Assembly (NCBI GenBank): GCA_038502055.1
Contig: JAXRKN010000043.1
Location: 2,976,001-3,040,000 of the forward strand
Reading direction: 5' to 3'
Length of the DNA: 64,000 bases
Origin: Tanytarsus gracilentus
Lineage: Eukaryota; Arthropoda; Insecta; Diptera; Chironomidae
Shown here piece by piece: positions 1-12,300 of this stretch (position 1 is its first letter; the number at the start of each line of letters is the position of its first letter). The notes beneath the pieces were generated by a model. It was given only the letters and a program-made list of their open reading frames with translations. It did not search any database and was not told the DNA's origin. The position numbers and the translations under genes were made by a program.

Positions 1-1359
1 AGCGAAAAAATGTTTTGAAGGTTTTCATTTATTTAGAACTTTATTTAATTTTCCAGACGAATTCTTTGCTTAAGCTTTCTGCCGCTTTCTGATGTAAATT
101 TTATGATTATTTCATGCTGAAACGACGTTGATTTGAAGAAAATGTAAAGATGGGTTTTAAGTGATTTTTCATCTCTATTTTTATTTATTTTATATTTTCC
201 ACTTTCAAGCGTAAACTTCCGTGGCAAAGTTTCGTTTTTAAAAAGCAACATTTATCAACATAGATAATATAAAATAAATTGTAAGTTTATTATGAAAAAA
301 GCTTTTAAGTTGCAAACTTTATTAGCTTCCAGATGAATTGCGGATGGGATGACAAAGTGGAAAAGTTCTTTGTGATTTTAAGTGCATTTATTACCAACTC
401 ATAAAAACTATTCAAAGCAAAAAAAAATCCGCCCACAAGTTGCTTTTAGAGTGACTTAATGACATTAAATTGAACAACAGAAGATTGAACAAAAATTCAC
501 GGGGGCATTGCTGATAAGGTTCGGCATGGTTGTCAAGCTTTTTTTGACAGTTGTCGAAATAATCCTTCGTAATTCTTTCTCGAGAGACAACTTTTGACAA
601 CGCCTGAAATAAAAAAATCTGTTGGATTTTTCAGAACTGATTTTTTGCGACATTTCATTGATTGAAAATCCTTTTTGTGGGTTTTTGTGATTTAAAAAAA
701 TTTTAAAGAATACCAAAAAAAATATTTTGGCTTTACCAAAACAAAATTTTCATATACAAAAATTATTCTAACGATTATGAAGTCATGAAAGCATTCTAAA
801 ACGCTTATAACTTCCGCTTGAATTGATTTTTCACATGGATAACTTTAAATATTAACCTTGACTTCATTTTTCCTCACCAGAAGCGTTTTAATATCGTTGC
901 ACTGTTCCTTGCTTAATTACCTGCTCATAATCATTACTTTCTCCATTTAAAGCAATTTTTTTCTCACTGCATTTTAGAACCAAAAATCGTTAAAGGATTT
1001 AAAATAAATTTTTATGACTTTGAGAAAGAGATTTAAAGACTCGCACTTCTATGCATGGAAAATCGTTACTCGGAAAATTTATGATGAGGGAGGTTTCGAG
1101 TCATAAAAGAATTTGACGAGTGAATGATGATGTTTATTGTGAATTACTGATGCGAAACACTTTAAAGAAAAATGTGAAATTTTGAATAAATTTAACGGTT
1201 TTAAAAATTTTGAATTATTTTTCAACTTGCAATTTTTTGATCTCAGTCAACGTTAAAAATTTTTCACGTCGAAATTTTCATTCAAAAACTTAAACTCGGA
1301 GATTCAACACGTTTCATCTGGAAATCAAAAAACTTTAAGACAAATCGAAAACTTTCAAA
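1..1359. other. Non-coding, AT-rich flank upstream of the coiled-coil gene
   Basis: No ORF here looks like a protein; the few open stretches are short and low-complexity. The only possible regulatory mark is an arthropod initiator-like TCAGTC at 1243-1248, about 115 bases before the ATG of the next gene, with no clear TATA box in front of it. I infer this could be its transcription start, with low confidence. Confidence 0.5.
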
Positions 1360-2205
1360 ATGGATAACAGTAAGCAATTGATTTTATTTTAAAACAATTT
1401 TATTCATTCTCACAATTCAGATCCAACATCTCAAGACCTCTCTGAGGCAAACCGCTTTCTTTCGTGGGAAAACGAGCAGCTTAGGCTCGAAGTGAAAGCA
1501 CTTCAAGGTTGGATCGACTCTCGGCTTCAACTCGAGTTCGAGAAAGTTCAAATGTTTGGTCCTAGCCGTGCGACCCTGCGTCATTCAATCAAAAAGTTGG
1601 AAGAGTCTGTGCGCGGTCTCAAACATGAGCTGGCGGAGAGCATCAAGGTAAAATTGGAGTTGCAAAGTGAGCTGCGTGAGAAAGAAGAGGAAATCTTCAA
1701 GTTGACGCTCACCAACAGTGTGGTCATCAAAAACAGTGAGGCAATGACAGATCAGGTGATGGTGGCTGAAGAAGCAATGCAAGGTCCAAATAGCCTGGAA
1801 ACTTATCACGCTGAACTTGCTAAACTCGCTCAAAAGCCACCGGTTGTTCCTCGTGCCACGTTTCCACCACCGACAAAGTCTTACTTGCGTCGCCTCAATC
1901 TCACAAATTCTCTCACTTCTCTCAGCGAGGATTTTTCGCTTTCGTAAGTTAACTGAGATTGAAATTTTTAAAATTATTAATTTTTCTCTTCTTCTTAAAG
2001 ACATGTCACTGCTAACTCACGTCCAACTCGCTCTCGCGATGTCCGCTCAACACCAACTCAGGCACCACCAACTAGCTCACGTCCAAATCGCTCTCGTTCA
2101 CGAAGTTCTCGCTCAAGTCGCTCTCGTACAAGTTTCCGTTCATCGGACAGCTCTGCCATTCTCGCCGAAAACCGCCGTTTGCAATTGTGTGCGAGAATGC
2201 AATAA
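1360..2205 (+). CDS. Coiled-coil protein with Arg/Ser-rich C-terminal tail, function unknown
   Basis: Three exons, 1360-1369, 1421-1943 and 2001-2205, with GT-AG introns of 51 and 57 bp, join into 246 codons (245 residues). The start is the ATG at 1360, which puts only three full codons plus one base in exon 1; the 151-codon ORF in exon 2 has no suitable ATG of its own and reads open back to the acceptor at 1420. Residues about 10-105 are rich in Glu, Lys, Leu and Gln in heptad-like spacing (for example SWENEQLRLEVKAL), so a coiled coil is likely. Then comes a Pro-rich linker (KPPVVPRATFPPPTK), and residues about 184-225 hold many SR/RS pairs (SRPNRSRSRSSRSSRSR). No signal peptide or membrane segment is seen. 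RS tails usually mark nuclear or RNA-linked proteins and allow SR-kinase phosphorylation, but no RRM or other RNA-binding domain is present, so this is only a hint. Its codons are more GC-rich than the flanks, which supports real coding. I do not recognise a family; it may be lineage-restricted. Confidence 0.72.
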
Positions 2206-5130
2206 GCTTAGCTTAAAAGTTTAAAAGGTCACGAAGCGTCTTCCATTCCCTTGCGTGTGTTTTTAAACACAGATGTGAAGGCGACTTTCAATTTATGAAT
2301 TTTGACAAAAACGCCCAGAAAAGAAAGCAATTCAAATTAAATAACCAAAGCCGACTGCGATCACTCTCAACTGACATTCTTCTCATCTCGATCAACTTTT
2401 GTGAATTCAACATTTTATATTTTTAGTAAGCATCTAAAAACTTTATTTTTATAGAAAAACAATACGAACATGAAATATATTTTTATACCAAAAACTTATG
2501 AGATTTTTAATTTTGAAAATTTTCAGGGCAAATAAAATTTAACTTGAGAACTTTTCGAGTTATTTTTAGGAAAAAAATTTAATTTCTTTTCAAACTGAAT
2601 TGCCACAACAAAATTGCGCAACAACAACCACGTGTGGGTTTTGATTTTTTTATCACGGAATTGAGCATTTGTGGAATCTTAATGGCTTTTCAGATTTTCA
2701 ATTTTATATGAAAGAATTGCAAAAATAGTAATTTGCCATGCACTTCAAAAAAGTACGCAGGAAAACAATTCAAGATTAAAATGCATTCGCTCACATTGTT
2801 TTGGTCTTTTTATAATAAAAAAAGTGGCTTTTGTTCTAATTTTCCGCAATGCAAAATAAAAAATGCGCGAAACAAATAAAAAATCTTTTTTCATTTCTCT
2901 TAAAAGCTCTTTTGTTTGTGCCGCACATACTTCAATAAAACCACCGAACAACAATGAAGAGCAACATGTGGAAAAACAACGTGAAACGTGATGATTGAGG
3001 TTTAAAAGAAGAAAAAACGAAAAAATGAATGTGAACGTTTGAAAAAAGTTGTAAAAAATTAAGAAAAAACACATCACGTAAAAAATTAATTAAGTTCATT
3101 TTTATTTGTTGAAGTTTTGAATGAAGAAAAAAGTTAAATATTTTTTAAAATTAAAGTGCAAAAATTATATAATGTTTTTCCTTTTTTAACCAAATTTAGG
3201 CATACAAAAATATTTTAATGCTATAAAAAAGGTCTGAAGGCAATCGAAATTTAATGGATTTCAATTTACATCAAAAATTTCCAGCTACACAGAAAAGTGT
3301 TGAATTGAATTTCAATCGAGATAAATTGATTTTCTTTAAAATGATGAAAACACACCCTTTTATAAATGTGAATTGGGTCATTTTCAATTGAAGTAAAACA
3401 TTAATTTAATTTTGTACATTAAAGTAAAATTTCTAGGTTTCTATTGAAAATTTTGTCATTCAGTTTCATAAAAATTTTCTATCAAATTTAAATTTAATTT
3501 TATTTCTATTGCAGAGGTTGAAACCTTTTGAATTGATAGAAATTTAAACTTATACTATTGGCTCAACTCTCTGAAAATAATTTCCTTGCAAACTCAAGCT
3601 TTGAAATTTTCTCGGAATAATTTCTATCAATATTCCATTGTGATTTTAAATTATGCACTAGTGAAAATCAGATTTAAAACTATCGAGAAGATTTTATCGT
3701 ACAAAATATTGTCAGAAATAATTAATTTGCAAATAAAAATTGTCAATTGATAATTAAAAATTTTTAATCAACTTTATTTCCACACAATTAAGTTCTCGTG
3801 CAATTTCAATTAATTTAAAGTATTGAGTGACATACAATTAAACATCAGTACAGACGTCATAAATTTTCAATTTTAAGTCTACACGTGAACACTGCGAATA
3901 ATTTCCGTTAAATTTGAATTTTTCCCGTTAAATGTCCAAACATAAAAATTTTACTATTAAATTTTATAAAAATTATTATGAGCAAAAATTCATCAAAATT
4001 CAATTTACTGATCGAAACTCAGCTTGAAGTAATTTTCTATAATTCGAAAAACTTTTTAAACGCACTTAAGGGAAAAAATGATAAAAAAAGCAATAAAAAT
4101 TTACCAAATAATTTTTAATGATGCCACCAACAGTTCAGCGAACATCACATGTAATTCCTGCAGTGACAATAAAAAATTAAATATCCTTCGAGTGACATTT
4201 TAAAGAGGGCTTTGCGGAAATTTTTTCTAATTAGAAATTTAAATTTTTTTTAAGTGAACTTGAATTAATTTTTTAAATTAAAAAGGTTAGAAATAATTTA
4301 GATATCATGAAAATTTCCACACTTTTTGTACGAACCCTCTTCATGTTTTTTTCTTGACAACCTCCGGCAACATCAAATGTGAATGCGAAACAAAAACATT
4401 TTATTCCCTCTTTCATTATTTTTGTTGTCTGCGATACAAACTTTTCATAAAACATTAACTTTACTTCTCTTTTCAGACTCGCAAAATCTTTTTTTATTCT
4501 TTGCAGATGCTTTTCATAAAAAAATAATCCAGAGGCAAAAGTGAAAGGAGTTGAAGCAGAATTAAAGAGTGAAAAGTTTCTTTTCATTGGAATTTCCAGT
4601 TTTGAAGAGAAAGTTGAAATGATCAAAATTATTCAGTGATTGAAAAATCTTGAAATTTACTTTTTTTAAACACGAAGAATTTTTTTTATAGTTTTAATAA
4701 AATATTTCACCTTGATTTTAAATCTCGACCTTAATTAATGACTAAATTGTCTTAATTTATTAAAAAGGTTTAACGTTGACTTTTTAGTTGAACTTTTGCA
4801 CATTTTATAAATTTCTTTCAAACAATTTCTTTAATCCAAAAATTTTTCTTCATCTTTTTTGCTTAATTCTGCATAATAAATTTTTCTAAAGCTTCACAAG
4901 CGCAAGTTTATGTTTATTTTTTTCAGAAAATTTAAAAAAATTTTATCTTCATTTTTTAAATGAGAATTAATAACAGCGAAAAAGGTTTTCTTGCTCTTTT
5001 AACGCTTTTTGCGTTGTCCTTATAAAAAGCGTAAGAAGAAAAATAATGGGGCATGTAAATGAGGACGATTGCGGAAATAGTAAACAAAAAAGTTCATACA
5101 TTAATCATTGTACGCTCGAGGGTCATTATG
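2206..5130. other. Non-coding, AT-rich intergenic stretch
   Basis: No supported gene. Open frames here (for example 2745-3077 and 4273-4626, both on the minus strand) are Phe/Lys-rich translations of A/T tracts without domain signatures. An AATAAA at 2531-2536 is the first polyadenylation-like hexamer after the preceding gene, about 325 bases past its stop. Nothing else stands out. Confidence 0.5.
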
Positions 5131-5153
5131 AAGACAAAAAGAAAAATTAAAGA
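5131..5153. repeat. Left target-site duplication of the retroposon
   Basis: A 23-base A-rich sequence beginning AAGACAAAAAGAAA is repeated without mismatch at 6348-6370. The bases outside the two copies differ. The pair brackets the 1.2-kb insert and has the length and A-rich character usual for target-primed reverse transcription. Confidence 0.85.
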
Positions 5154-6347
5154 TTAGATTAGATTAGATTAGATGACGATTAGGTGGCCACTACCGAAGT
5201 AGGAGAGACGTCCAACGCAACCACACATGATTGACCCCGATTCCTCAGAAAAGCAGGGTCTAGCGGGCTATTAGGAAGTATTACAGTCGATACAAGCCAC
5301 AGGTTACGAACAAACCCTTTCTGGAATAAATACAATTAGATAATCGTTAGTGAGAACTGATGTCGGGCCAACCACCCTCTACCATCAGCGTTGGTTAATA
5401 GGGCATTTTAAAATACCTTTACGGCAATGTTAGTGTGTTAGTGTTTTTTTTTTTGTATTTGTAAGTTTTTGTTTTGAATGATTTTTTGTTTGTAGTTTCT
5501 AGAGAAACTACGGTTAAGAACAGTCTTTTTACTGAACAGATATTACAGTTTCCAACTAATCAAAACAAATCAAAATATATTTAAATCACTTAGAGAAAAG
5601 CCGTGATTCCACACTACCTTCCTCAACTGAGACTAGTGTCACAGTTGGCAACGTTCACAAACAAAGACCCTTGAGAACGAAGTGTGCAAACCCCTTAATT
5701 CCTATCAAAATACTTGCAAACCAAATAAAAAAAAAAAATTACAATTCTCTAATTCTCTAACTGACACTTTTTTTTGAAATTCACCACTAAAATTCATATT
5801 CACCACTCAACCCCTTTTTAGTTAACTTTCCTTTGTTTATATTGTACCTCAAAAAATAAAAATAAAATTCTACCAAAGTTAAATCAATTTATAGTAAACT
5901 GACAAAACTACACCTCATACAGCACTTCATCCACTGAAGTCACTTTCAATGGCATGCTCAACCATCCCGCTCGACTTCCCCGTAAATAAAAATAAGGATT
6001 TAAATAAAAATTAATTAAAATAAGTAAATAAATAAATTCCTTCATTGATACCATGAAGAAAATATTTGGAGAGAGTTACCTCCGAAGTGAGAATGAGCGA
6101 GAGAAAAAATAAAATATGGAGTGAAATTCTAAGAATTTGATTTCACAATAAAATAATTTCACTCATTTCCACTTCCTTACGTAACTAATCGATGAAACTC
6201 GATGAATTTGATGATGATGACACACTTAGGAACACATTTAAAATAAATTAATGATGATAAAAACACTTTAAACAGGGTAAATTAATATTTCTTTGACGAG
6301 GTTAAAAATCGCGATGGTGTTCGGTTTACTGTCCGGATGAAACTTTA
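5154..6347 (-). mobile_element. Non-coding retroposon (non-LTR retrotransposon-derived or SINE-like), about 1.2 kb, with (TAATC)n tail
   Basis: The 1194-bp insert lies between two perfect 23-bp direct repeats. On the minus strand its 3' end, at the window-left side, is a short tandem array of TAATC (plus strand GATTA repeats, about 5153-5173). This is the kind of simple-repeat tail carried by several non-LTR clades instead of poly(A). The minus-strand 5' end reads TTTCATCCGGACAGTAAACC and onwards. The last 250 or so bases before the tail are noticeably more GC-rich and complex than the surroundings, as expected for a conserved 3' UTR recognised by a reverse transcriptase. No reverse transcriptase, endonuclease or gag-like ORF is present, so it must have been mobilised in trans or be an internally deleted copy. 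Intact duplications suggest a fairly recent insertion. The clade cannot be assigned from the sequence alone; a processed copy of a long non-coding RNA is a weaker alternative. Confidence 0.75.
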
Positions 6348-6370
6348 AAGACAAAAAGAAAAATTAAAGA
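6348..6370. repeat. Right target-site duplication of the retroposon
   Basis: Second copy of the 23-base A-rich direct repeat, identical to 5131-5153. The next base differs between copies (G here, T on the left), which fixes the right boundary of the duplication. Confidence 0.85.
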
Positions 6371-9300
6371 GTGAATTTTTTAGTTGATAAATGAGAAGAC
6401 TTAATGTTAAAGATTTTTATGATTTTTTTAAATTTTACTATTAAATTTTAGTTGCAATCTTTGATGATTAATAAAAAAGTTTCATTTTTGACTGTCAATA
6501 TTTACTTTTTAAAACTTTTTATTCCGACACTGAAAGAGAAAAATTCCTATAGACATAAAATCGAAATGTTCACCATCGTCCATGAGTTTCACATATTGAA
6601 TAAATTTTTATTGGGGCAAAATTTTGTTTTCAAAAAAACTTTTCGGCATGTAATAATAAAATAATATGAAAATCTATTAGACAACAACATCAGAGTAAAA
6701 AGCAATTTCCTTTCTTGCTAAAATTTCTGTTTAAAAGTTTTCTAAAGCGTAAATTCAAATAATGAAATTTGCTGAAAGCCTCAAAATTCAATTTCCTTTG
6801 GTTGTTAAACAAACAGTCAGAAAAATTAAAAACTAAAATAATAAATGTCTAAAATAATTAAACTTGACTTTTGACAATGTCAATATTTCTTAAATTCTTA
6901 ATAAATTTTTCACACCACAACGCAAAAATTTCGTGAGGCAAAAAGAAATTTTTCAAGAAAATTCCATAACTCGACGTTTTACGCTGAACAATCTGAAAAT
7001 AATTTAAAATAAAAAAGCTACTCAGTGCTTTCATTTCAATTGCCGCAAGTCATTCCGGCAAATAAATTTTTTGCACGTTAAGGTAATTTTGTCAGAAAAT
7101 ACGGCGCGTGGCTTTTATAAAAGTGGTAACGAAAATCTAAAATAAATTCGTCAATTAACATTGCTTGTGACGCTTTGAGAACTGCGCAAAATTTTCTCAT
7201 CAATTAGCGTAATTAAATTTATTCGCGTTAATTGAAACAACCTCAAAATTTGCTCATTTAAAAATTTTTTCTCACGAGCTTTCACTCCAAAATTAAGCTT
7301 TGATGTCAAAAGACTTTTAGAGAATTTTTCATGTGGAATAAATTTAAAAGTGCATTAATTGAGGAAACAAACAAAAAATAATTAGGGATCAAGTTCAAAG
7401 TGCTGCCAAATTTTATATTAAATATTTTTCCTCTCAACAAAAATTCTCATTAATAAAACATAAATTCTGTCATTCGTTTTCATTAAAAGTTCTGTTCAAT
7501 GTCAATTTTTATGGTGAGAAAATAATTTTCCTGAACATCTGGCAAATCTTTATAGAAAATGAAAATCATAAGAAGGAATAATCTATGAGAGATTAAAGAA
7601 AACTCGATGAAGCTTTAATTTGAATAATAGAGAGTCAGACTAGATAAATAAGAGTCACAATCTTTACGTTTCAATTACTAAATTCCCTTTTGTCAATGTT
7701 TAAAGAATAATTTTAGTCATAAATCAGAAAATTGTCCCTCGATTTATCAAAATGTCAATAGAAAATCGAAAATGAACAAAAAAAGGTTGACGAAGGAAAA
7801 AATCGATTTTTTCTTGTGGCTCACTTTAACAATTATAAATTTTCATCTCCAAGGACAAACTTCCATCAACGCCAAAACCTTTACTCACGTTTTCATTCAT
7901 ACGAATGCAAATTGCCACAAGCATCATGATGTTGACAGTGAAAGAGAAAAATTGTGTAATATGAGAATGAAATTGCATGACTTGAGACATTCAATTCTCC
8001 CATACTTACTCTCTTGAGAGGAAAAAAAAGATTGATGCGATAGTTTACTAGCAGCATGTGCAGTGTATAAAATGCGGACTTGCCTCATATGTGAGAGGAA
8101 CCTCAATCATATCAGATGGATGCACAGATGCACATTGGTGAAATTACGTGAAAAAGAAAAAATCTCGAACTACTTTTGTTGAATTTCAAGGGATTATTTT
8201 AAATAAAAGAAATTTAAATAACAAATTAATATTTTGTGGTAAAATAATTTTTTCACCATTTTTGTATTTTTGAAATTTGAAAAAAAATCACTCAACTATG
8301 CAAAATTCACTCTACCGTAAAATATTAAATTTTTCCACTTTTACCTTTGAAATAAAACGCCATGAGTCAATTGTGAAACTTGTCAAAGTCACCTCTCATT
8401 TTCTTCCAATAAATCTTTTGTCGTGCTTTTCCTGCAGGAAAAATGGTCGTGAATTGAAATTGAGAGCACAATAAATTTTACAATGTGTTGATTGAAAACT
8501 TTCTGACAAACGCTGACATTGAAAAATACTTAATTAAATTATTATCGTTCTCAGTTGAGGTTGAAAATTGTTTTCTTGAGTTATTGTGAAGGAAGATCGA
8601 GTTTTGTAGTTAAAGTTAAGATTGATTGTCAACGTGAATATCAGAGTGTCTGGAATCTGGATAGCTTCGTGATGATTTAGGAGGATGGACTGAAAATGTT
8701 TTGAGTGGAAAAATAAAATATGGCAATGAACTTTTGTTTTGAAGTATTTTGGGAGGGATTGAGAGAAATGAAAATAAAAAAATGGTGAAAAAAGTATTTC
8801 ATTATAAAATTTGTATTTTTACAAAAGTCTCAAAAATTATTAAATTTTTTTCTTTCACAACTTTTTTAATTTTATCATCATTTTTTTGGTATCATGTCCT
8901 CTGGAAAGAGCGTCCGAAACAGAAAAATATTTTTTTCCTTTGTCATGAATTTATTTGCACAAAAGAATGATGACAAGAAAAGAAAGAACAAAAATGTAGG
9001 TTGGCATGCCTCATAATGCCACAGAACTGAATTGTTATAAAGATTTATTATGGTTTAGATATCTCTCGAGCATGGAGAAAAAATTTAGTTAATTCCTCAA
9101 CAAATTACATAATCACGTTTCATTTTTGTTAATAAACTAATTTTCTCAAATTATTTAATAAATTCATGAGCATGAGATGTAAATCTATTAGCAGTAAACT
9201 TAGGTTAATTATATTTTCCTCTATTTGTGAACTTTCAATTAGGCAGCAACGAAATCTACTCGAGAGAAAATTTACAGAAAGTTTTCGTTTGAAGCTTTAC

Positions 9301-12300
9301 TAGAAAAAGAGTTAAATTATTTCGGTTTAATTAACAAAATGTATTTCAACAGAACTTTAGCTAATTAAATTATTTTTGCACTAAATCTCAAAATTTTCAA
9401 TTTCACGTTGAGAAATTCTTAATCATTAAAATTGTGACATCTTGTAAAGAAAATTTTGTTCATCTATTTATACTTGAATCTTAAGCTGATTTAAGCTCTT
9501 TAGAAAATCCTTTTTTACAAGGAATCTTGAAGTATTACAAAATTTTCTCTTCTTTACCTTTAAGCTTCCTGCTGAAACTCACAACGTAGCTAAACACTAG
9601 AAATAAATTAAATGATTTAACAAAAACTTTAAATCATTCCGCTTTTGTAAATCCTTTTTCAACACAAATGCAAACGACAAGATTTTAACTTCATTCATCA
9701 TTTTCTCAATCGCATAACATTTTAATGCTTCGTGAAACAATGCGAACAACAGCTCAATTAATTCATAACCTAACCCATAAAAAAATGGCTATCAGTGTAG
9801 ATGGCAGTGACATTGGAATTCAGTAAACACTTTTAATAGAGACGAGAAAATTCTATGATGAATTTTGAAATAATCGGATTTCTGTTGGACTCTAGGACAG
9901 CGAAGGGATGAGAATCAAATTAATGCCTGGGATTGCGTGGATTTAGATAGCATGCAAGAGTTACTGCGTCGACTATTGAATAAAAGAAAAGTTTGTTAAC
10001 AATCATAATCGAAATTAGACCTCCATGCATGCAACGCAATTCATCTTAAAGAGCTTGAAACTTTTTGCACTCTGAAAATCGAGAAAAAAGTTTGTCTTTT
10101 ATATTTTAAAATAATTTTCACCCCTTGAAATATTCTCCATCCACTTCGGTGACTAAACTCGTTAGTTTTTCAACGAGCAGTTTCGAGTTGTAGCTCAGTA
10201 TCATCAAAACAAATATCGAGAAAGTTTGTTTGATCTCCGTTATTTTTACATCCGCTCTCTAACTCTATGATTCGATGAAAATATTGATGATAGCTTCTGC
10301 TCAATGTTGACACTCGAGCAGCTTGAAATGTAATTTTAATAACTTTTCAAAATTGCAGTTTACAAATCATGAAAACATCCTGAATTGCATCTCTTAGAAT
10401 TTCTCAACTTTGTATTTTGCAAACTGTTCTGAATAAAAAGTTTAAATTTTTTTTCTATGTAAAGAAAACTTTTTTAATAAAATTTTACTTTTTTATCAAG
10501 TTTGAAGTTGAAAAATTTTAAAAAGAAACTTTCAAAGTTGAAATTCTGAATATTTTCATTTACTCTAAAAAAATATTTTTATAACATTTCAAAATTTAAT
10601 TCACTCAGCTGAAATTTTCACCTCAACTCACTTCCTGCTGTCAAAATACAAAGTAAATTAAAATGAAAAATTAAATGCTTCCATGCAAATTTCTTTTCAC
10701 AGCAATTGCGTCTAATGATAGTCGCAAATCATTGCTGAGTGAGGAAAATGATGATTTAGAGCGTTATCACAGTGTGACACATTTTTCATTGAGATGAGAA
10801 TAAGAAAACCCGAGAAAAAAGAAGAAAATCCATTTTTTGCAGAGGTTTTTTGAGTGATTGTTGGGAAGTGGCCCAGCTATAATCATAATCCTGAATTGTC
10901 ATGTCTTTAATGATGTTTTGTGAAAAAATTTGTTGGGTAGAATCGCCGCAAGCCACAATGACTCTGAATTATTTCATTTCTTTTTTAAAACTTGCACAAA
11001 ATTTTATTGAAAAACTAAAAAATTGCCAAACACAATTTTAGTACAAAAAACTTTTAGTACAGAAACTTTAGAACACTCTTGAAACTTTTCTCTCGTGAAA
11101 TTTGAATTTTACCGTTAATTTATTAAAATATGTAGTTTAGGAAAAAAAAAATTTCCACCTTTTCTAAAAAAGGATGGAAAATTTTTAAACGCATTTTTCA
11201 TCAACCCAATTTTAAAATTATTTATGAAGTCGATAAAAATATAAAAATTTTACCCACATCACAGCTGCTCCTTATTTATTGCCCATTCAGTTGAAGTACA
11301 TTTTTCATGCATACGAAATAAAATATTTAAGCAGAGATTAAATCCATGTTTGTGACAGACACGTCTTAGAAATGAAGGAAAATTGATGGATCAAATGTCT
11401 TCTTAGTGAACGAGAAAATAAGCTTGAGTGACTTTCACATGATTTTATTTGGCTCTCGTCGCTCGTGCGGAATAAAACGGCGGAGCAATTCAATTATTTG
11501 ATGATCCTTCGAGAGGGTTAAGATGTGTTTTTTAGTGGAATCATTCGGAAATTATTAAAAAAGTGAAATGAAAAAATTAATGGGAGTTTTGAGGGATGAA
11601 TTATGAGATTTAAGATGCGGAAATTTTGTCTCTTTAAACTAAACTTTTTAATAATTTAAAAATGCTTTGGAATAAAATTTTATCAACCCTTTTCTAAATT
11701 ACTTGAAATCGCAATTTTAAGCCTGCGAAAATTTATTACATTGAATAATTTAAAATTTCACTCTGTAAAATTCTTCCTCATAAATTTGTCCCAAGTGTGA
11801 TATTAAAAAGGATTTTTTTCTGGTTTTTTATTTTTTTCGAGATCCATAATTTAACCCAATCATAAAAGTTTTACGTTGCAACCTCCTCGGTTTTGGATGA
11901 TAAACATTTAATACTTCAGGGAGTTGATAGTGAACTTGAAAACTCGGAAATAAGTTTGTTTATTATACTTTCGAGACAGACGAAGGATTTTGAAATTATT
12001 GCACTATAAAAATTGAGCAAGGGATGGAAAAATTATTATTATTAAAATTTTTTGCTTTTTCATTTTAAATTTTTTATGACTGTAAAATTTCAAGACTTTT
12101 CAATTTGCATGAAATTTTCACTTCAAATATTTTCAACACACTTCCAAGAACTTTTTGTAACGGAAATACAAATAAGTAAATATTTTTTTAGTAATCGACT
12201 CAGACATCAAAAAGCGTCAAATATTGAAGCTCTTGTTTATTTCGATGAGTCTTTTAAGGAATATAAAATGAACATTTATTTACAAAGTCAATTGTTATGC

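Noticed and set aside
1585..2224. Open frames overlapping the coiled-coil gene (1585-2004 minus, 1817-2224 plus)
   Set aside because: They overlap the better-supported spliced frame; the plus one runs through an intron and has biased His/Gln/Leu content from the RS codons read out of frame.
5154..6347. LTR retrotransposon or DNA transposon
   Set aside because: No terminal repeats of the element itself, 23-bp target duplications are too long for LTR or DNA elements, and one end is a simple-repeat tail.
7772..8017. 81-codon ORF with a hydrophobic N-terminal part, possible small secreted peptide
   Set aside because: Lys/Asp/Glu-rich start before the hydrophobic part, no cysteine pattern, no splice partners; likely chance.
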